A DNA stretch of 64,000 nucleotides from positions 12,624,348 through 12,688,347 of the forward strand of contig JAQFVV010006203.1 in assembly GCA_028023455.1 (NCBI GenBank), written 5' to 3'. Numbering within the stretch: position 1 is the first letter of the stretch; each line of letters starts with the position of its first letter. Under the pieces are notes generated by a model. The model saw only the letters and a program-made list of their open reading frames with translations. It had not been told where the DNA came from and made no database searches. Shown one piece after another: positions 49,561 to 60,029 of this stretch. The translations under genes and the position numbers were made by a program. This stretch comes from Epiperipatus broadwayi. Its lineage: Eukaryota; Onychophora; Udeonychophora; Euonychophora; Peripatidae.

Positions 49561-49818
49561 TCATTCCTGCTTTGTATGGCCCTCTGATCTGATGAAAATT
49601 CTGGATATGGCCTTGTCAAAGTGGGCATACCCCATCTCTCTTTCATCATTGGATATCCATTTTCCAATAATTTTTAAATCAGGTTCGTAGTTTAAAACAG
49701 TCATACTTTTGGGTGGAATACAAAGCCTGTTGAAAGATTCTCCTAGAATTATTTCCCTTCTACATTTTATTTTGGTGAAGATGCCATATGGGGAGGTTTG
49801 GTAAAATGTAGCTTCTAG
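49561..49818 (-). CDS. Unrecognised open frame, minus strand
   Basis: An 85-codon stop-bounded frame runs from 49,818 down to the stop at 49,561-49,563. Its composition looks protein-like against an AT-rich background: YQTSPYGIFTKIKCRREIIL, RLCIPPKSMTVLNYEPDLKI, GKWISNDEREMGYAHFDKAI, FIRSEGHTKQE. No start codon lies near the beginning (first Met about halfway), so it would be an exon or a transposon remnant. I do not recognise the family. It lies antisense inside P450 intron 2. Coding status is uncertain. Confidence 0.35.
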   Translation of the reverse strand, partial: LEATFYQTSPYGIFTKIKCRREIILGESFNRLCIPPKSMTVLNYEPDLKIIGKWISNDEREMGYAHFDKAISRIFIRSEGHTKQE

Positions 49819-50869
49819 CTAAGGCTTAGCAAATGGTTTTTTAAATCCATTTTATGAAATATTTTTAAAGTAGTAATGAGACTAGTCTTACACAGATTAA
49901 AATTTAATTTTTCACTTATCTCTTCACAGCTAGGATGCTACTGCTCTTTTTTCAAAAGCTGTATCAAGAAAGATGTTCTGACAAGAATCTGAAGTCTGTT
50001 TCTTTAACCTGTCCCCTATCTTAATTTTTGAGACACTTTTTTCCATTCAGTCACATATTTTAAATGACAGCATTAAATCATGACCTATTTAGTGTATTTT
50101 TACGTAAGGTTATTTGATTATTTCCCATCTTTCTTTCTTTTAATTAAAATTCTTTTAATTATTTTTTAACTAACCAAAAACCACATACTCCTTAAATTGA
50201 ACTTTCATTTGAGAGCCATGTCTTTTGTTTTAGAGAGAGACAAAAAAAACCCAACTTTAATTAATTAAAACAATATTCTTATCAAACATTTTGAAACCTT
50301 TTTAAAAAAAAACTTGATAGAAAATACTTAAAATGTAATTATTTGTCTCTCCTCTTATTATTTTTCTACATTAAAAAACATTTATTAATAAATAAATTTA
50401 CTGAAAAAAGAAAAAAAAGATTATTTATTTACTTTTTTTTAAATACTTTTTTCTTTTTTTTTATAACTATTCTTAATAAATTATAAACATTCATAGTTTT
50501 ACTATTTAAATTGTTGTAATTTTAAATTTATTAAACGCACATTGATTACGTAAGTAATATTTACCAAGGCTGTAACCTCGAGAATTATATTGTTAGAATT
50601 TATATATTATCATTTAATAAGTGTAACTTTAACAATCTTACCAATGACTATTCTGAGAAATAAAATAATATGAGAAAAAATAATTCTTCTCAATATATGT
50701 AACATTTGACTTTATACATTTTTAATAAATTTTACTCTATTTAATTGATACTTTTTTCATCCTAAATGATTAAACAGTATATCTCTGTTCTGTCTTTGCT
50801 CTACGCTTGTGATTCTCTATGAAACAATATTAAGGATCCACTTTAATATATATATATGTATTTATCAGG

Positions 50870-51330
50870 ATTTGAACCGACTTTCAAGCTCCCTTCAGAC
50901 ATCCATCCATCTTATACAACAGATACCCATCCCTCTTTTGTGTACTTAAATGGTCTTAAAGACTTACATATGAGCAGTCAGAATAGCTAATGGTCAATTG
51001 GCAAACAAGAGTTCTGAATATGCCATAATCAGATTTTCAATGATATGGATGGCTGAAGAATATGGAGATTGGAGAAGATTGAAGCCTGTCCATTAAAGTT
51101 TGAAGATTTGCTATCTTACTATAAACCAAGCATTGATTATATATGTGTGTGGAAGATGATCATACAGATCAACTGACAAGTGCTGGTTCAGCATAAAATT
51201 TGAATATTGGAAATCATTTATCTTTTTCATATGTATGTGATCATGTATATCAGTTGTATAAGATGAAGTGTATGTCTAAAGGGAGCTTGAAAGTCCCGGT
51301 TCAAATCCCTTCTAATTACATCTAGCTTAA
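50870..51330 (-). repeat. Diverged member of the 21-kb foldback repeat family
   Basis: attgaagcctgtccattaaag, aagcattgattatatatgtg and aactgacaagtgctggttcagcat follow the order of the 22-kb minus-oriented units. The ends carry ggatttgaaccgactttcaagctccctt (50,870) and, inverted, aagggagcttgaaagtcccggttcaaatcc (51,278), a short terminal inverted repeat with a B-box-like core. Confidence 0.75.
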
Positions 51331-52957
51331 GTATATATACTATACTTGTATTTAAATATATATGTATGTATATTTTCTTGGTTAATTTGTGTAATACTTA
51401 ATAGTATTATTGTATCAATATTTTTAATTGGATTCCAACTGCTATCAAACTGGCAGTGGTTGTTACTTTAAAAAAATTATTGTAGATGTTTTGTAAGCAA
51501 CAACATTTATTAACAAGATTAAAGATTCAATCAATAAAAATTTGTGGAATCTCTGAAGGTTTTATGTGAGCATGAGTAATCATCATGTCAGTGTTAAGTT
51601 AGATGAATATTAGTCATCTCTCTTCATAATGTAGATTTATCAAATATCACAATTCAATCCAGATTATGACACTATCATATAAAACACAGAAACTATTGAT
51701 ATCTTTAAGAAACTAATCAGTGTCAGCAAACATGATCATGCATATAAATTATTTCCCTGGGGGAGGGGGGGATATAGCATCCACTAATCAAAGTAATCTT
51801 ATTTTGTCTTCATTTCTCCATTCATTGTATCCCTATTTTACTTTTTTGTTTTTATTACTTAAATCTTTAATCTTGTTATAAGTGTTGAAGTCTAAAGTAT
51901 CTTTACAATATGTTTTTAAAAATAACATTCATTATTCATTTGATTATATGTGATCAGGAAGTGATGATACTATAGTATTGTTAAACATGGAAGAATTAGA
52001 ACAATATATCTTTGATATCTATAATCCATAAAATGGCAATGTTTGCATGTAATAATTTAGATAAAATTTCATTTACAATGCAAGCTGAAATAATATTATC
52101 TAATAATAATAAAATTATTTATCTAAGTCACATTAAACCAGAAGGGGACCAAACAATGTTTTAGCTTAATGCTGTAGCTTATATTTATTGTAGTTCAGAC
52201 AAATGCTATTGTGATTACTAGATCAAATGGTTTAAGCTTATATAGCCAATTATAATAAAATGATGTCTAATTTTCGCCAAGAAAAAAAAAATGGAATTAG
52301 ATTATTATAAGGAAAAATTCTCATCACATTTTGATGTTTACATTTTTAAATCCATGAAATTTTTAATTTAGTATACATATAAAGTCTGTAAGAATTATAT
52401 TATTTATTTCTCTTATAATTGTAATGATAAGTTTGATCCACTCATATTTTCATCTCAACCAGTTCTAAAAAAAGATAGCTTTTTAAATAAATTAAATTAT
52501 TTAAGATAATATATTCAAAATGAAAAAACTTGGAATGTATTATTTGGTATCAAGCAAAGATTTTAGATGTAATTTGATTGGGTAGACAGGAACATTTTCC
52601 TTGTTGTCAATAATATCTTTAAAAATATTCACCAGCATTAACAATTCGGTATTTTTTATGTTAATATTCAAATCCACAAAATATTCAGTGAAATATCATG
52701 TCTTGAATAATTTGAATTTCACTTTTATAGTTATGTTTTGTATTTAAAAATATATTTCAGTAAACCAGCAAATATTTGATTCTTTCTGCTCAAAAATATT
52801 TATGTTGTTGATAATATAATAGATGTGCATTTTTATTTTAATTGTAAGTTCATTTTATAATTTTTTTAAGTTAATAAAATTCAATTAATTTCAATAAACT
52901 TATAACTTTTATTAAAAAGATTCTAACAATTTTTTTTTTCTGTACTAATTGTTTCAG
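51331..52957. other. Distal part of P450 intron 2, no gene seen
   Basis: AT-rich with no recognised repeat. The polypyrimidine tract ahead of exon 3 (52,931-52,940) is clear. Confidence 0.5.
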
Positions 52958-53401
52958 ATTTGCAACTAATTATGTCTATTAGTGATTTCTTTTTGGCGGG
53001 AACTGAAACGACTTCTACAACATTAAGGTGGATGCTTCTGTATTTAATGCATAATCCAGAAATTCAAGAAAAAGTTCAAAGTGAAATTGATTCAGTAATT
53101 GGTCCCAATCGATCTCCAACTATAAAAGATCGAGCAAAACTTCCCTTTACTGATGCAACCATTATGGAAATTCAGCGACATGCTAATATTTCACCGCTAT
53201 CCATTCTCCATGCTTCTCTTAAAGATTTTAATCTACTAGGATTTGATATTCCCAAAGACTCATATATAATTCCCGATATGACAGCTGTTCATTTTGATTC
53301 TACATATTGGAAGGATCCACACAAATTTAATCCAAATCGATTTTTACATGTTGACGGCACTGTTAAAACAAATATGGAAAGTTTCATACCATTTTCCATT
53401 G
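52958..53401 (+). CDS. Cytochrome P450 (CYP2-like), coding exon 3
   Basis: The acceptor tgtttcag|at completes Asn290 (a+at) and opens with LQLIMSISDFFLAGTETTSTTLRW, the I-helix oxygen-activation motif AGTETT at residues 303-308. The K-helix ExxR is EIQR (E360, R363), essential for haem incorporation. Next come the beta-1 strand and the meander: the position of the usual PERF reads PNRF (residues 415-418), a substitution of Glu seen also in some CYP2 proteins. The exon ends FIPFSIG with donor attg|gtaaat, phase 1, immediately before the haem loop (FxxGxRxCxG). About 55-60 residues are still needed to reach the usual ~490-500. No stop or frameshift is present. Confidence 0.95.
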
Positions 53402-54751
53402 GTAAATATTTTTATAGAATTTGTTGATTTTTAGTTTTTTGTAAAAAATTTGTTTCAAATCTCAAATAAGAAATAATGAAATATTTGTAGTGATTTGTGA
53501 TTTATAATCTTAGAGAATTTTCTCACGCTCTAATGTTATATTATAATGTTATATTATAAATGCTTTCTAATTATTCTTTAGAGAAGAAAGACTCGAACTT
53601 TTTTAATGTATAAATTACAAACAGTAATTTTGAAATGTTTGAGATTGTAAGAACATGATCAAATATTATACAAACTTGTTATCCCTATATTCCAAAACTT
53701 TTATAAAAATATGAAGAAGTACTCCATATAGTTAATAATATTTAAACATGTGTGGATATTTTAAGTTAAAGCATTTGTATTATTTTTGATAATCTCAAAA
53801 TATACTTATGCATAAGGATTTTTATTTTATTATTTTAGCGATATTGATCGTGTTTCATTTAAATAAATTGAGATTGCCAAAATAAAAAATATTTTTTTTA
53901 CAAAGTTTGAAAAGTTCTTGCTACCTTCTTTATCAAAATGCTGATCATGTGATGTTTAGTAGTTTAATACCTTCTTTATCAATGTAGCAAGGTAATTTTT
54001 TCAGATTTGGCTCTTAGTGGGAAATTGAGCACTTAACAATTTCATTCAATTAATCTAAACCTATCTTTTTTTACTTTTATTTAGATTAGACCTTACTATG
54101 AGTTAATATTTACTATATTAATTGTGATGTAAAAAGTCCAACAATATTGTGAGAATATTATAAAGAGCCACATTGACTAATAATAGCTGTGGTTTGACAA
54201 AATAGTCTATTTCGAAATTTACGTTTTTTTAGTTTTCCAGCAGATAATTTAATAATCATTGATTTGGTCTGCTAAACTATAAGTAGTATATATATATATT
54301 GAATATGGCTTTCCTTGGTAGTATATTGTAAGCAAAAAGCTTTTTATTATGCAGTTACAATCTGCATTTTTCATTATTTTTATGAAATTTTAATCATTAA
54401 ACACAAAAATTGCATTTCAGCATTCACACGGTCTTCGTATTTAAAAGAATTTGTGAGTTGTGTGCATTAAAAATTGTCGTTTTGTTTAAAAAACACAAAA
54501 AGACTTCAACTCTTCAGAAAACATTATACTTTAAAAAAAAAGAAATACATAACTCTTAATAAGGATTTAATGGTATAGAATGCTTATTTAAAATGTCAGT
54601 AATGAAATAGTAATCTAAAGATATATAAGCATTAAAATTCAAATCCCAAATCACATCATGTGAACCATAATGAAATAATTGATCAGTAAATGGACGAATA
54701 AACAGAGTATAATGGTTGACTTGAATTTATAGAAATTTAAAGCATTTATTG
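53402..54751. other. Start of P450 intron 3, no gene seen
   Basis: Begins gtaaat after FSIG. AT-rich, no haem-loop exon and no repeat recognised. Confidence 0.5.
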
Positions 54752-55245
54752 TTTGCCTGAAGGTTTGTGATGATGGTGTTCTAGTTGTATTTTTATATTG
54801 GGCTATTTCCATCATCTAATATGCTATCAAAGGTCTTTAGGAAAATTTAACTTTATTTAAATATTCCAAATACATTCAACTGTTAGTAATAGCACATCAA
54901 ACAGATTAATATATTGAGAGATATTATTCTCCCCTCTTCTTCATGTGTTGCTGGCCTCACCAGTGACAGTACTAGCTCAGTTGGTTAGAGCATTACCTTA
55001 CAATTCAATACTCAAGAATCTAAGGGTCCAGGTTCAAATCATAGTTACTGGTCAGGCCAGCAACACCTGAAGAAGAGGAGAGAATAATACCTTTTGAAAT
55101 ATTGTGCATATACTAACCTGTTTGATGTGCCATTACTAACAGTTGAATGTATTTGGAATATTTAAATAAAGTTCAATTTTTCTAAAGACATTTGATACAT
55201 GCATATTAGATTATAGAAATAGTCCAATACGAAAATACAATTAAA
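54752..55245 (+). mobile_element. Foldback element with a tRNA-like SINE at its centre
   Basis: Arms 54,783-54,966 and 55,045-55,243 are imperfect inverse copies (for example caaatacattcaactgttag against ctaacagttgaatgtatttg). The ~80-bp loop is tRNA-like: A box tagctcagttgg at 54,973-54,984, B box ggttcaaatc at 55,031-55,040, and an acceptor-like pairing ccagtga/ttactgg (54,960-54,966 with 55,045-55,051). Spacing before the D arm is too long for a real tRNA, and the anticodon arm is poor. An older copy sits at 8.0 kb. Confidence 0.85.
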
Positions 55246-56610
55246 GCATTTATATTTCAAAATAGAAATAAATCTTTTTATGAATAAAGCAATAGGATAA
55301 CAATACTTAAATTCTCATTTTGACTGGAAAGCATATTATTTGTGAATTAACTATACTATAAGGGAAAAAGAGCTTACAACATGAAACACTGATTGGTTTG
55401 ATTTAAAGTAATGTTGAGTAGAACTGCCTCTTTTTTAATACTGATTCAGTAGTTCAGTTAGAACGCTATTAAATGTTTTGCCATTTTAAAGCTTCCTGAT
55501 AAGGATTCAATTAATATATATTCTTGACTATAGAAAAAATTGAAAGCAAAATCCTAAAACAATTGAAGTATACTTTTTATCAGTATTTTTCTCTCATCAA
55601 GGAATGATTTGATAAGCTTTCTGTTTTAATGACTTTTACTTAAAATTCATTGAGTATTGTCACAACTTTACAGTGTCAGAAATTTTCTGAAATGCAAATT
55701 ATGGTTATCTGAAGAAATTTCTTATATAGCATTACCAAATAAAAATTTATATAAATTAGTGGTTGTCAATTCCAATTTTGCAATATTAGGACAGCAAAAA
55801 AAAGTAAGAACCCTAGGAATATTTTTTTAGATTAAAGGAATATAAAAACACATGGATATTATAAAAATAAATAATTTGCATTACTATAGTAATAAGAATT
55901 TATAACAGCAAAGTTAAAATCAGCATTAACTTATGACATCAAAAGCATACTGAAAATAACTGATTATCTTGGAACTAAATCTGAAATAGATGTAAGACAT
56001 TTAATCAACAGAGTAATGAAAGGATGTGGCTCTTTTAAGTGAAAATTTATAGAGAATATTTTTTGGGGTATTAAGTTTCAAGATTATATCATGATGAAAT
56101 CCAACAGTGGTGAACTTGATAAGTACTAGAAAAACATTACATTAGCTAATACTTAAGCAAATATGACCACAATGGATGGAAGGGGAGAAGTTAAAATTCC
56201 AAAACAATACCATCAATAAAGCAAACCTAACTTGATAAGCTTGCAAAAAGGCATGATAACTGCAATTTAAGTTTTTCCCTTCCATATTACTTTATTTTGT
56301 AAAGAGTGAAATTTCATCAAACATCCAAAATATAATAAATATTAAAATTGAAAATATGTAGCATATCTACCTGGTTGATAAACAAGTAATATTAATGTTC
56401 TTCAAATAAATCTATTGTGTATAAAAGAACTATTTCATGTCACTAAAAGGCTCCTTAAAGAATGACAAGAATCATCTTCCTAAAAATAATTACTGAATCA
56501 TCATTGATATTAAAACTCAATATAAATTAGAAATAGATAAGTATAGTTCTTTCATTGATTACTAAAATAGTTTACATATATATTGTACCAATCGGTATTT
56601 ACATATCTAT
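55246..56610. other. No gene seen
   Basis: AT-rich. The part from 55,900 to 56,240 is slightly less AT-rich and may be a decayed element, but no motif is secure. Confidence 0.35.
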
Positions 56611-56615
56611 GTATC

Positions 56616-58430
56616 GTTACAATATATATATATATATATATATTATAATGGTCAGGGTGCAACAGATAGTTGGTGTTTCATCATATCTGCCATACAAGGG
56701 TGCCACCAGGCCATTCAAACCTGGAAAATTAATATAATAGGCAGACACACATGGGAGAGGTTACCTTTTTATCAAACCGAAAGCACCAGTCACTAGCTCA
56801 GGGAGAAACAGCTTAAAATATCATACTGTATATTTAAATTTCTAATGCTTTTAAATATTAATAAAATATATAAAATAAGTTACTGCCAAAATTAATTCAA
56901 CAAAACATTTAATTATAACACACACACGGATTAAAAAGATTCTGAAAATTAAATCAACTAAATATATTTGATTTGGATTATATGCACAGATGGAAGCATT
57001 TAATAGATTTAAATACAATTTTATTAAGTGTGAACATGCTACATAGATTACGCAAAAACCAACCCCATCCCTTTTAATCTTGGCCAAAAATCTCACATTT
57101 AAACCAACGCTAGCTTACTGATATACCGATGTGACCAATGCAAAATGAGATTATTAGCATAACACAATCATGCTAACAGGAATTTTACATCTGTAGCATG
57201 ATATCATTAGAAAAATAATGAATCATGATGAGAAGGAATGAGCATCTTTCTCATGATACAAGAATGAAATTAAACAAGAAACTTTATAAATGGTAATAGC
57301 GGTCTTTGCTGGCTTACTGTCCCAGTCAGAGCGTAAGAAAATCAATGGCATATGAAATACATCTATGACCATTGACAATGAGATGACTACTCTTTTGGAT
57401 CATACGTTCAGGTGGGTATTATGCCCTGTATGCTAACATGGTACAAGGGAACAAGTATCCAATGCATCTACTCAAGTTACATTGACATAAAATATCTATC
57501 CACTAGCACCGATCCAACTATGAAACAATTAGCCCAAAATTAACACACTTTAAACTAACAATCTTACGAATCTATGCAACCATTCACAGTCACTTTAAAT
57601 GATTAATTTAAAAGAAATTATGAGAATGGAAATGATATTAAGCATATTTAAAATATATATATAATTTAAAATTTAGTCAGATAAGAGATTTCTTTTAAAA
57701 GTTAGGTGACACGTAAGATACTGGAAAAAGTTTGCATTATATGATTAATGTTCATACTTCATTTAAAAGAAAAGTTTATATTTTCCAATGCTATAGGTAA
57801 ACTCCATCTTTGTAATCTTTGATGCATGGTAGAATTCAAAGTTTTTTCCATTTCCTATTCTTCTAGATGGAGAAAAGTCTGTTGCTGGCTATTTTCCGGA
57901 AACTGACCTACTCTGGAGACCACTTCAGCTGCTGCAAATATGGGAAATGTAAATTATTGCTGAGACCTACATTTTGGAGATCCACAATACACTTATAAAT
58001 ATACTTAATAATACACAATCAGCAAGAACAATCCAAAACTCTCTTCTGCCTTCAAAGTTTTTTTTTATCCCTGTAAACTCTTATCAGTAGTATTTTTTTA
58101 ATTTCTCTCTTATCTGACTATATGCCCAAAGGCCTGTTTGCAATTATCTCAAAATAGACAATCATTTCCATTCTAAGAATAAAAATAACTAATTAACAGC
58201 ATTTTTTTTTTTAGAAAAATTATATTAAAAAGAATCTTGTTTTTGGATTTTAACTTTAAATTATATAATTAGTTTGCCATCTGTGCATTATATATATTAT
58301 TTCAAATCAAATTATTAAATTCCTCCTTTTTTATACATATATTTCTACTGGAGGGTGATTTTATATCTTTTTTTTACTTCTATTTGAAAGAAATGTAACG
58401 GCATATACTTATTCTGTTACAATATATATA
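56616..58430. mobile_element. E2: relative of E1
   Basis: The left part (agggtgccaccaggccattcaaacctgg, about 56,698-56,727) matches E1's core at about 9,757-9,785; the middle (acatagatta, gatataccgatgt) matches 10,490-10,590; the right part (atctgactatatgcccaaaggc, aacaatcatttccatt-like) matches E1's right arm. It ends ttctgttaca before (TA)n. E1's left arm is missing, so E2 has no long inverted repeat. No transposase frame. Confidence 0.7.
56619..56643. repeat. (TA)n at the left edge of E2
   Basis: Preceded by cgttacaa and followed by ttataatgg, the recurrent junction motif. Confidence 0.9.
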
Positions 58431-58460
58431 TATATATATTATTATTATTATTATTATTAA
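58421..58460. repeat. (TA)n-(TTA)n at the right edge of E2
   Basis: ctgttaca, then (TA)n, then (TTA)7, then the 58.465-kb hairpin. Confidence 0.9.
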
Positions 58461-58464
58461 AAAC

Positions 58465-58533
58465 TAGTCAACACTTAGACAATCCCAATATCAATAACAA
58501 TCAACATATTGGGATTGTCTAAGTATTGAGTGG
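58465..58533. repeat. Short perfect hairpin
   Basis: agtcaacacttagacaatcc through caatat pairs with atattgggattgtctaagta..gagtg across a ~14-base loop, stem ~26 bp with one or two mismatches. The same arm occurs at 2,572-2,612. Confidence 0.85.
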
Positions 58534-58593
58534 ATTTTAATGATTGCTTACAAACCCATTTAGCCTTAAACATTAATGCACTTATATATATAT

Positions 58594-59430
58594 GTCAACA
58601 GATGGCGTTCTACCAAGAACACCATCAAGCGTATGTTTACACAAACATCAGAGCATGCATTCACTATCTCTAACTTTAATTCCACTTTCAGATCATGATT
58701 TCAAGCTATTTGCTATCATCAGTGAAAGACAGGAATTTTAGAAACTAGATCTAAACACAGACTCTGAGCGTTTATGAAACAGTTTCTATTCAGCTTGCAA
58801 GCGTGAATCTTTTAGACACGTAATGTCTTCAAACTCAGCATAGCAAGCCAGATAGCTACATGGGTCTGATCTCAGTTCAGCATCCCCACATAGTAGAAGC
58901 CTCTGCAATATATATCATTGCTAGAAAGACCTCAAAGGTACATTTATGAAAAACAAAAAACAAGTTAAAAACTTGCTAACGCTTGTATTTATGTCAACAG
59001 ATGGCATTCTACCAAAAACACTGTCAAGCATATGTTTACATAAACGACAGAGCATGCATTCACTATCTCTAACTTTAATTCCACTTTCAGATCATGATTT
59101 CAAGCTATTTGCTATCATCAGTGAAAGACAGGAATTTTAGAAACTAGATCTAAACACAAACTCTGAGCGTTTATGAAACAGTTTCTATTCAGCTTGCAAG
59201 CATGAATCTTTTAGACACGTAATGTCTTCAAACTCAGCATATCAAGCCAGATAGCTACATGGGTCTGATCTCAGTTCAGCATCACCACATAGTAAAAGCC
59301 TCTGCAATATATATCATTGCTAGAAAGACCTCAAAGGTACATTTATGAAAAACAAAAAACAAGTTAAAAACTTGCTAACGCTTGTATTTATGTCAACAGA
59401 TGGCGTTCTACCAAAAACACCATCAAGTGT
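58594..59430 (+). repeat. 397-bp satellite, second locus
   Basis: Partial unit from 58,594 right after (TA)n, then units starting at 58,946 and 59,345 (spacing 399, from a 2-bp insertion), truncated at 59,430. The 63-codon frame is open in the 58,946 unit. Sequence is very close to the 13-15 kb array. The truncation abuts the 0.6-kb direct repeat. Confidence 0.92.
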
Positions 59431-59433
59431 CAT

Positions 59434-60026
59434 ATGTGTATTGCATTCGACGTAGATGATTTTGGTGGTTCGATCTGTTTTATTGTTTTTCAACCTGCTA
59501 CTATTGTTGGGGCCTGATCTTGGCGTCAGAGTGACTGGTTTCCATTTACAATATTTGCATACATGGCAGAAACTTCAGTGTCTTCAGGGACAGGATTGTA
59601 AAAGCCCTGACACGCTTACACTTTCTTAAGCCAGCTTGCCCACAATTCTAACCTCCATTTCTCTCCACAAATCTCTCATGCAGCACTCCTTACAAAAATC
59701 AGCAATAGAATGAATCTTTTTAGCCAGTTCTGCCACTCAGAAATCCAGATTCTTTTTGAACAAAAACTTTTAGCACCTCAAAATTATTTTTACTCTCCTT
59801 TTGTCTTGATTGAAATTCTTTTGAATTAAAAACTTAAATCTCACTAATTACATTCCTTAGATATCAATCAAGTTATTTTTGCTATCTTTTTTTCATTTAA
59901 CTTTCCCAAAATGAAATTGAAAAGTTTCCATCTTGAAAAATAAAGTATATTTCCATAACTGCATTTATACTTTTTTTATATTATTCTATCCAGAAAAATA
60001 TATACATGCATTTTCCAAAAAAAAAA
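59434..60026 (+). repeat. ~0.6-kb direct repeat, left copy
   Basis: From atgtgtattgcattcgacgta to atgcattttcc(A)11. Nearly identical to 63,420-64,000. The plus strand has an aataaa at about 59,939 and a terminal A run, as a retroposed 3' end would. The minus strand keeps traces of the open frame described for the other copy, here with a stop. Confidence 0.9.
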
Positions 60027-60029
60027 AGA

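Larger units (their letters stand above)
47960..52957 (+). other. P450 intron 2 (5.0 kb)
   Basis: Starts gtaagt and ends gtttcag. It contains two members of the 21-kb foldback repeat family (48.4 and 51.1 kb) and a minus-strand open frame at 49.56-49.82 kb. The rest is AT-rich with no coding signal. Confidence 0.9.

Noticed and set aside
54960-55051. Functional tRNA gene
   Set aside because: A and B boxes and acceptor-like pairing exist, but eight bases instead of two separate the acceptor and D arms and no proper anticodon arm forms.
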